Shown piece by piece: positions 1 through 4,496 of a DNA stretch of 9,078 nucleotides (position 1 is the first letter of the stretch; each line of letters starts with the position of its first letter). Position numbers and translations under genes: made by a program. Source of the DNA: an uncultured Oscillospiraceae bacterium (GTDB lineage: Bacteria > Bacillota > Clostridia > Oscillospirales > Acutalibacteraceae). Where the stretch lies: NCBI GenBank assembly GCA_959596515.1, contig CAUFXR010000092.1, forward strand, positions 1 through 9,078. The letters are read 5' to 3'. The notes beneath the pieces were generated by a model that did no database searches, had not been told where the DNA came from, and saw only the letters and a program-made list of their open reading frames with translations.

Positions 1-79
1 CATTGTACCAGAAGGGCTGACGGGTCTTCAATTTTCATTTAACTTTACAGTCCGCCTAAACGTAAAAGGAGGAAACAAC

Positions 80-1828
80 ATGGATGGATTTTCTGCTGTA
101 AATACCATATGGGTATTAGTTGGCGCGGCGTTGGTGTTCTTTATGCAGGCTGGTTTCGCGATGGTAGAAACCGGGTTTACTCGAGCCAAAAATGCCGGCA
201 ACATTATTATGAAAAACCTGATGGATTTTGCCATCGGCACTCCATTATTTTGGCTATTGGGTTTTGGCCTGATGTTTGGAGGCGCGGGAGCATTGATTGG
301 AGGATTCGACCCTTTGGTACAAGGAGATTATTCTTCCATTCTGCCTGATGGCGTTCCCCTTCCCGCGTATCTGATCTTTCAAACGGTATTTTGCGCTACC
401 GCCGCTACGATTGTATCCGGCGCCATGGCGGAAAGAACCAAATTCGCGGCTTATTGCATTTACAGTGCTGTCATCAGCCTGTTGATCTATCCCATATCCG
501 GTCATTGGATTTGGGGCGGCGGATGGCTGGCCCAGATGGGATTTCATGATTTCGCCGGTTCCACGGCGGTACACATGGTAGGCGGTGTTTCTGCATTAAT
601 AGGAGCCAAAATTCTCGGGCCCCGTATCGGCAAGTACGACAAAAACGGCAAGCCCAAAGCGATCCTTGGCCATAGCCTCACCTTAGGCGCCTTAGGCGTA
701 TTCATTTTGTGGTTCTGCTGGTTCGGCTTTAACGGTGCCTCTACCGTATCCATGACAGGGGACGACACCATTTTCTCTGCCGGTAACATTTTCGTCACCA
801 CCAACCTGTCTGCCGCCGTTTCCACAGTGGCGACCATGATCATCACCTGGATCCGCTACGGTAAGCCTGATGTCTCAATGACTCTAAACGGAGCTTTGGC
901 CGGTCTTGTCGCTATTACCGCCGGTTGCGACGCTGTAAATCCTGTTGGCGCTTTCTTCATCGGTCTGGTTGCCGCTTTCGTAGTGGTATTCGGTATCGAA
1001 TTTGTCGATAAAGTTCTGAAAATCGACGACCCGGTAGGCGCCATTGGAGTACATGGATTCTGCGGCGCTGTCGGTACTATTCTTACGGGTCTGTTCGCCG
1101 TTTATCTTACTGACGATGCCGGAACTCCTTTGGGCCTCTTCTATGGCGGAGGCGCGAGTTTCCTGTTGACTCAGGTAATCGGCGTGGTTTCCGTGATCGC
1201 CTGGGTTGGCGTTACCATGACCATTGTTTTTCAGATAATTAAACACACTATCGGCCTTCGCGCCAGCCGTGAGGAAGAGGTTCGCGGCTTGGACGTTACG
1301 GAACACAACCTGGCCAGTTCTTACGCGGACTTCATGCCTATGCCTCCTGAGGTTCTCACTGGAAAATCTACAGTTTCTCACGCCGCATCAGTGGAAAAAG
1401 CTGTCGCGGTCGAGCATTATCCAATTTCTGAATCTGGTACTCCCGCTTCCACCGAAACCGGAGCCAAACTCACCAAAGTCGTAATTTTATTTAATCAGGA
1501 CAAATTCATTGAACTAAAAGACGCAATGAACGCTATCGGTGTGACCGGCATGACGGTAATTAACGTAATGGGTTGCGGCATTCAGAAAGGAAACACCCGG
1601 TATTACCGTGGCGTTAAGCTGGATGATGTGGTTTTACTGCCAAAAATCAAGCTGGAAATCGTGGTAAGCAAAGTTCCAGTCCAGACCGTTGTGGATACCG
1701 CCAGAAAAGTTCTTTATACCGGCAATATTGGCGATGGAAAGATCTTCATTTACGATGTGGAGAATGTGATTAAAGTCCGTACCGGTGCAGAAGGTTATTA
1801 CGCTTTGCAGGATGATGACGAAGCCTGA
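80..1828 (+). CDS. amt: Ammonium transporter with fused C-terminal PII domain
   Basis: A 582-residue Amt/MEP/Rh-family ammonium channel of the cell membrane. Residues 1-400 form the hydrophobic channel. Visible hallmarks are D157 in DFAGSTAVH, the pore twin histidines H165 (STAVHMVGG) and H325 (GVHGFCG), the gate phenylalanine region near F104, and WFGFNGAS at about 213-220. The conserved end GLRASREEEVRGLD lies at about 392-405. A low-complexity linker (about 410-462) leads to a complete PII (GlnB/GlnK-like) domain, about 464-575, with a T-loop region QKGNTRYYRGV and the signature TGNIGDGKIFIYDVENV. A plain Amt is about 400-450 residues, so this is a true fusion; channel gating by the tethered PII in response to ATP/ADP and 2-oxoglutarate is inferred from the family. 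The start is supported by AAAGGAGG at 65-72. The promoter lies outside or at the edge of the window. It is convergent with the cotJ operon. Confidence 0.96.
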   Translation: MDGFSAVNTIWVLVGAALVFFMQAGFAMVETGFTRAKNAGNIIMKNLMDFAIGTPLFWLLGFGLMFGGAGALIGGFDPLVQGDYSSILPDGVPLPAYLIFQTVFCATAATIVSGAMAERTKFAAYCIYSAVISLLIYPISGHWIWGGGWLAQMGFHDFAGSTAVHMVGGVSALIGAKILGPRIGKYDKNGKPKAILGHSLTLGALGVFILWFCWFGFNGASTVSMTGDDTIFSAGNIFVTTNLSAAVSTVATMIITWIRYGKPDVSMTLNGALAGLVAITAGCDAVNPVGAFFIGLVAAFVVVFGIEFVDKVLKIDDPVGAIGVHGFCGAVGTILTGLFAVYLTDDAGTPLGLFYGGGASFLLTQVIGVVSVIAWVGVTMTIVFQIIKHTIGLRASREEEVRGLDVTEHNLASSYADFMPMPPEVLTGKSTVSHAASVEKAVAVEHYPISESGTPASTETGAKLTKVVILFNQDKFIELKDAMNAIGVTGMTVINVMGCGIQKGNTRYYRGVKLDDVVLLPKIKLEIVVSKVPVQTVVDTARKVLYTGNIGDGKIFIYDVENVIKVRTGAEGYYALQDDDEA

Positions 1829-1829
1829 T

Positions 1830-2309
1830 TCAATCCCTGCAATGAGTTAATAATAGATACTCTCTAAACCAACAATCCCCCGGATCATTCCGAGGGATTG
1901 TTGGCTTTTCAGGGGTTATAAAGTATTGAAAAAAATGTAGCGACCTTTCTTCCCAACGGTTTGGTTCCCCAAACCGTTGATAGTGAACAATCTCACGTGC
2001 TCTTAAAAAACGGATCGGGTCTTTAACGTCTGGATCGTCACAGAAACGGAGAATATTATCATAAGTGGTTCTTGCTTTCTGCTCCGCCGCCATATTCTCA
2101 TGGAGGTCGGTAATAGTGTCTCCGGTCACCTGAATGGTAGCGGCGGACCAGGGATTACCACTTGCATCGGCAGGATAAACACCAGTGGTATGATCGACAA
2201 AGTAGGAATCAAATCCTGATTTTTTGATTTCTTCCTCAGAGAGATTTCTCGTCAGCTGATAAACAATGGTCCCTACCATTTCTAAATGATTCAATTCTTC
2301 ACTGCCCAC
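1830..2309 (-). CDS. cotJC: Spore coat protein CotJC (manganese catalase family), C-terminal part of split gene
   Basis: This is the 3' portion of cotJC, cut off from its 5' portion (6141-6325) by the inserted element. Host sequence ends at about 2306; the apparent GTG start at 2307-2309 belongs to the element. ELNHLEMVGTIV carries the E-x-x-H metal-ligand motif of manganese catalases; MAAEQKAR and REIVHYQRF hold the later Glu and His ligands. CotJC family proteins are about 190 residues and sit in the spore coat with CotJA and CotJB. After RFGE the sequence departs from the family and runs on for about 40 residues through the amt terminator hairpin. In another frame it would end YNP-stop at 1909, close to the normal family length, so a C-terminal frameshift is likely. 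It overlaps an 11-bp perfect hairpin at 1954-1979. Alone this fragment lacks the first Glu ligand and should not be functional; excision of the element would rejoin it. Confidence 0.9.
   Translation of the reverse strand: MGSEELNHLEMVGTIVYQLTRNLSEEEIKKSGFDSYFVDHTTGVYPADASGNPWSAATIQVTGDTITDLHENMAAEQKARTTYDNILRFCDDPDVKDPIRFLRAREIVHYQRFGEPNRWEERSLHFFQYFITPEKPTIPRNDPGDCWFREYLLLTHCRD
1869..1910 (+). terminator. Hairpin terminator of amt, shared with convergent cotJC end
   Basis: An 11-bp perfect stem (1869-1879 with 1894-1904), continued by a C/A mismatch and a CGG/CCG helix, is followed on the plus strand by CTTTTC. It lies 40 bp after the amt stop. The U-tract is short, so termination may be moderate. 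The present cotJC reading frame runs through this hairpin, which suggests the original cotJC stop lay before it, near 1909. Confidence 0.7.
1954..1979. repeat. Perfect 11-bp inverted repeat inside the cotJC 3' end
   Basis: CAACGGTTTGG and CCAAACCGTTG flank a 4-nt loop. On the coding (minus) strand it starts at the QRFG codons, exactly where the protein departs from the CotJC pattern. One arm encodes the conserved QRFG; the other may have been copied from it by a templated quasi-palindrome mutation. There is no adjacent U-tract, so it is not a standard terminator. Confidence 0.75.
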
Positions 2310-2329
2310 AGAAGCATCGGAAATGTTCC
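2307..2329 (+). repeat. Left-end attachment arm of the element
   Basis: This 23-bp arm matches the reverse complement of 6118-6140 at 19 of 23 positions, with blocks ACAGAAGC and GAAATGTTCC identical. It starts directly after the CC dinucleotide. In a circular form the two arms flank CC symmetrically, as expected for a large serine recombinase attP of about 50 bp. Together with host sequence to its left it makes attL. Confidence 0.8.
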
Positions 2330-2514
2330 ATATCCTGAAAAACGCTGAAAATCCGCATTTTTACGGCTTTCGGTTACATACCTTCCGTACCACGGATAAG
2401 GTTGTAAGGTATGGTATAAACAATCAGTTTGACTTTGCGGAACACCCTGCGGTCATTCAGCGTGGCGAAAAACGCACTATCAATATATGTGTTGCTGTTC
2501 CTGATGTGGCATAA
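2308..2514 (+). other. Open stretch at left end that would continue the recombinase frame after circularisation
   Basis: There is no stop in this frame for 68 codons, ending TAA at 2512-2514. The first ATG is at 2323 and has no convincing ribosome binding site, so a separate gene is unlikely in the integrated state. When the ends are joined at CC, the recombinase frame (codon beginning 6141) runs straight into this stretch, giving a predicted protein of 617 residues. I do not recognise the peptide. A chance open frame remains possible. Confidence 0.4.
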
Positions 2515-2533
2515 ACGGACAAGCCTTTGCACA

Positions 2534-2563
2534 TTGGAATTTAGACGAGATTATAAATATAAT
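2534..2563 (+). promoter_or_regulatory. Sigma-A-like promoter for the 59-aa gene
   Basis: TTGGAA at 2534-2539, an 18-bp spacer and TATAAT at 2558-2563, 23 bp upstream of the ATG at 2587. The -10 is perfect and the -35 matches 4 of 6. The 10-mer GGACAAGCCT occurs on both sides, at 2517-2526 and 2577-2586, exactly 60 bp apart. Confidence 0.55.
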
Positions 2564-2586
2564 GAAAGTGTAAGGAGGACAAGCCT

Positions 2587-2766
2587 ATGAGAGATAAAAC
2601 CTACCACGCATATCTGGATAGCCACGAACGACAGTTAGTAATACATAGCCTTGTAGAGCTGAAAAACAGGCTGGTACAGGAAGGCAGATACACGGACTGT
2701 GTTGACGAGCTGATTTTTAAGGTTGTCAATGCTCCTGTCAAGAAAATGAAAATTGAATATATCTAA
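2587..2766 (+). CDS. Small 59-aa element protein of unknown function
   Basis: The ATG at 2587 follows a strong TAAGGAGG (2571-2578) and a sigma-A-like promoter. The product begins MRDKTYHAYLDSHERQLV and ends KKMKIEYI; it is charged, probably helical, and has no signal peptide or membrane segment. I recall small ORFs of this kind ahead of parA in Firmicute conjugative elements, but cannot name a domain. It is followed by a strong terminator at 2781-2820, so it appears to form its own short transcript. It may be a regulatory or maintenance protein; this is inference from position only. Confidence 0.75.
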   Translation: MRDKTYHAYLDSHERQLVIHSLVELKNRLVQEGRYTDCVDELIFKVVNAPVKKMKIEYI

Positions 2767-2780
2767 GGCATATCTCACAT

Positions 2781-2820
2781 AGCCGCTTATTCTTATTCCC
2801 CTAAGAGTAAGCGGCTTTTT
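2781..2820 (+). terminator. Strong intrinsic terminator after the 59-aa gene
   Basis: A 15-bp stem (2781-2795 with 2802-2816, one T/G pair) with a 6-nt loop runs into TTTTT. It starts 14 bp after the stop at 2766. Confidence 0.85.
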
Positions 2821-2843
2821 GCGTTCTCTCACTCTTTTTTACA

Positions 2844-2866
2844 TAGCCGCCTTGACAAAGCGGCTA
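2844..2866 (+). promoter_or_regulatory. Second hairpin in the parA leader, sharing arms with the terminator
   Basis: TAGCCGC (2844-2850) pairs with GCGGCTA (2860-2866) around a 9-nt loop. Its arms are the same AGCCGC/GCGGCT as in the terminator at 2781-2820, and ACATAGCCGC occurs at both 2778-2787 and 2841-2850. Alternative pairing between the two hairpins is therefore possible. It lies just upstream of the parA ribosome binding site (AAAGGAGG, 2877-2884). A regulatory role is inferred. Confidence 0.4.
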
Positions 2867-2892
2867 AATTTATGCGAAAGGAGGACGCACAA

Positions 2893-3717
2893 ATGTCAAA
2901 TTGCAAAGTGATTGCTCTGACCAATCAGAAAGGCGGTGTCGGTAAAACGACCACGGCGGTCAATCTGGGCGTAGGTCTGGTACAGCAAGGAAAGAAAGTT
3001 CTGCTCATTGATGCTGATGCACAGGCAAATCTCACAATGGCACTCGGCTACAACAGACCTGACGATATACCCATAACGCTCTCCACCGTAATGCAGAACA
3101 TCATAGACGATAAATCTTTTGATGTTTCGCAAGGTATCATACACCATAGCGAGGGCGTTGACCTGCTTCCGTCCAACATTGAGTTATCAGGCTTTGAAGT
3201 AAGGCTTATCAATGCTATGAGCCGTGAGCGTGTTCTGAAAACCTATGTAAATGAGGTTAAGAAGAATTACGATTATGTGCTTATCGACTGTATGCCCTCT
3301 CTCGGTATGATAACGATAAATGCTCTGGCGGCGGCAGACAGCGTGATTATCCCAACACAACCGCACTACCTTTCAGCGAAAGGTTTGGAGCTGTTGCTTC
3401 GCTCTGTGTCAATGGTAAAACGACAAATCAATCCCAAGCTGCGGATAGACGGTATTTTAATGACGATGGTAATGCCCCGTACCAACATTTCTAAGGAAAT
3501 CACGGCAACGGTAAAAAGTGCCTACGGTCAAAAAATCAAGGTGTTTGATACTGAGATACCGCATTCTATCCGTGCGGTGGAAGCTACCGCAGAGGGCAAG
3601 AGCATTTTTGCTTACGACAAAAGCGGTAAGGTTGCCGCAGCTTATGAGCAGTTCGGAAAGGAGGTGGTATCATTTACGGTCATCACATTAAGGGTGGCAA
3701 GATGTTCGGAGCTTTAG
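2893..3717 (+). CDS. parA: ParA/Soj-family ATPase with aberrant C-terminus
   Basis: A 274-residue MinD/ParA-type partition ATPase, expected to stabilise the element (for example while circular). It shows the deviant Walker A KGGVGKTT at residues 13-20, the Walker A' region LLIDADAQAN near 37-46 and the Walker B-like YVLIDCMPS near 128-136. The start at 2893 is chosen over the in-frame ATG at 2872 because AAAGGAGG at 2877-2884 is 8 nt upstream of 2893 and would lie inside the longer frame. The family sequence is normal to about residue 259 (YEQFGKEVV). The last 15 residues are then srtB DNA read in the wrong frame, so the native tail has been replaced by a deletion joint near 3660-3672. Only the extreme end is lost, so the ATPase core may still fold. 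No parB follows. Confidence 0.9.
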   Translation: MSNCKVIALTNQKGGVGKTTTAVNLGVGLVQQGKKVLLIDADAQANLTMALGYNRPDDIPITLSTVMQNIIDDKSFDVSQGIIHHSEGVDLLPSNIELSGFEVRLINAMSRERVLKTYVNEVKKNYDYVLIDCMPSLGMITINALAAADSVIIPTQPHYLSAKGLELLLRSVSMVKRQINPKLRIDGILMTMVMPRTNISKEITATVKSAYGQKIKVFDTEIPHSIRAVEATAEGKSIFAYDKSGKVAAAYEQFGKEVVSFTVITLRVARCSEL

Positions 3718-4043
3718 AAGATTACAAGTCCCAGAGCTTCTATGATGAACACAAGACCATTCAATTTGATACCCTTACGGAGCGTGGCGAATATGAGATA
3801 GTCGCTGTTTTTAAGACTGTGGCGTACAGTTCTCAGGGCTTCCGCTACTATGATTTTGTCTATGCGGAAAACGAGGAAGATTTCAACGCCTATATTGAAA
3901 AATGCAAGGAGCTTGCATTTTATGAAACAGGTGTAAACGCAGAATATGGCGACAGGCTTATCACACTTTCTACCTGTGAATACTCGGCACAGAACGGCAG
4001 GCTTGTGGTGGTTGCAAAAAAGGTTGTGTATCGGAATGCTTGA
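3669..4043 (+). pseudogene. srtB: Class B sortase remnant, N-terminus deleted
   Basis: Read from 3669 this frame gives IIYGHHIKGGKMFGALEDY and continues to a C-terminal LITLSTCEY followed by GRLVVVAKKV. These are the catalytic His region (YGHH), catalytic Cys (codon 3975-3977) and catalytic Arg of class B sortases, which are membrane-anchored transpeptidases that attach surface proteins. The N-terminal anchor and about the first half of the enzyme are missing: upstream sequence is parA in another frame. The only ATG (3702) lies after the catalytic His and has no clear ribosome binding site. Sortase B genes are common cargo of Tn1549-like elements, which supports a deletion of the region that once lay between parA and srtB. 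Confidence 0.85.
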
Positions 4044-4110
4044 CAGCCAGCAAATTCTTACAGCCGACAACGCACTTTTAATCAGTCTTGGGCTTGATAA
4101 AAAGGACTAA
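4036..4110 (+). CDS. Tiny 24-aa ORF overlapping the sortase remnant end
   Basis: ATG at 4036 overlaps the srtB stop (4041-4043) by 8 nt, the arrangement of translationally coupled genes. The product begins MLDSQQILTADNALLISLG and ends LDKKD. It is soluble-looking and matches no family I know. With its upstream gene broken, translation is doubtful. Confidence 0.35.
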   Translation: MLDSQQILTADNALLISLGLDKKD

Positions 4111-4171
4111 CCCTCTCGTTATACGGTACAAGCAATCGCTCATATATTGAGAACGAGGGAGGTGTTGGCGG

Positions 4172-4378
4172 CTGAAGCATAGAGAGTTTGTATATATCGG
4201 CGACCCTGTTCCAGAATTGAATGAGCAGGAACACGCAAAGTTCCTATTAAATGTTCAGAAGTCAATCCTTTTTTCCCTTGAGAAACGAGGCTTGTTGACA
4301 GAAAATCAAAGGGAACGCTGCCTGACTGCGCTTGAACAACAATACAGCCGAAGTCAAAAAAGTAAACGCCGAGCTTGA
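4172..4378 (+). CDS. 68-aa element protein, apparent CTG start
   Basis: The frame is open from 4151 to the TGA at 4376-4378 and contains no ATG, GTG or TTG near its beginning. A strong GGGAGGTG at 4157-4164 sits 7 nt before CTG at 4172, followed by KHREFVYIGDPVPELNEQEH. The C-terminal half contains LLTENQRERCLTALEQQY, a short helical motif reminiscent of SHOCT-type segments, and ends in a basic tail. A small gene in this position, just before the recombinase, is common in Firmicute conjugative elements. Either CTG is a real start or an ATG has mutated. The ribosome binding site lies in a possible hairpin (CTCGTT 4115-4120 with AACGAG 4152-4157). The stop codon lies within the terminator at 4365-4393. 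Confidence 0.65.
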   Translation: MKHREFVYIGDPVPELNEQEHAKFLLNVQKSILFSLEKRGLLTENQRERCLTALEQQYSRSQKSKRRA

Positions 4379-4393
4379 CTGCTTGGCGTTTTT
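4365..4393 (+). terminator. Intrinsic terminator before the recombinase gene
   Basis: AACGCCGAGC (4365-4374) pairs with GCTTGGCGTT (4381-4390), with one G/T pair and a 6-nt loop, running into five T. It ends the parA-to-68-aa gene run and insulates the recombinase promoter. Confidence 0.85.
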
Positions 4394-4426
4394 ACATATA
4401 TAAGTGTAAATCAAAGATTTGCACAT

Positions 4427-4455
4427 TCGACATCTCTCAGAGATTTTCCTATAAT
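4427..4455 (+). promoter_or_regulatory. Sigma-A promoter of the recombinase, with palindrome in the spacer
   Basis: TCGACA (4427-4432), a 17-bp spacer and TATAAT (4450-4455) lie 41 bp upstream of the ATG. A perfect palindrome, ATCTCT-C-AGAGAT (4432-4444), lies between the -35 and -10, where a bound repressor would block polymerase. A second small palindrome, AAATC-AAA-GATTT (4408-4420), lies just upstream. The operator role is inferred. Confidence 0.7.
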
Positions 4456-4496
4456 GCAAATACAGTAAGCACGGTTTACTGGGAAAGGAGTTTTCA

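Noticed and set aside
884..1381. Minus-strand open frame of 165 codons within amt
   Set aside because: It is antisense to the well-supported channel gene, with no motif and no separate ribosome binding site.
2297..2300. CTTC direct repeat (also 6133-6136) as the integration core
   Set aside because: It is longer than CC and restores the cotJC frame equally well, but the attP arms are symmetric around CC at 2305-2306/6141-6142, not around CTTC. Kept only as the alternative.
2323..2514. 63-aa plus-strand ORF at the element left end as an independent gene
   Set aside because: It has no ribosome binding site or recognisable product; it is better explained as noncoding end sequence or as the circular continuation of the recombinase frame.
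4438..4466. Sigma-E promoter for the recombinase (AATACAGT at 4459-4466)
   Set aside because: The -10 is only partial and no KMATATT-like -35 lies at the right distance; the overlapping sigma-A boxes are far better.
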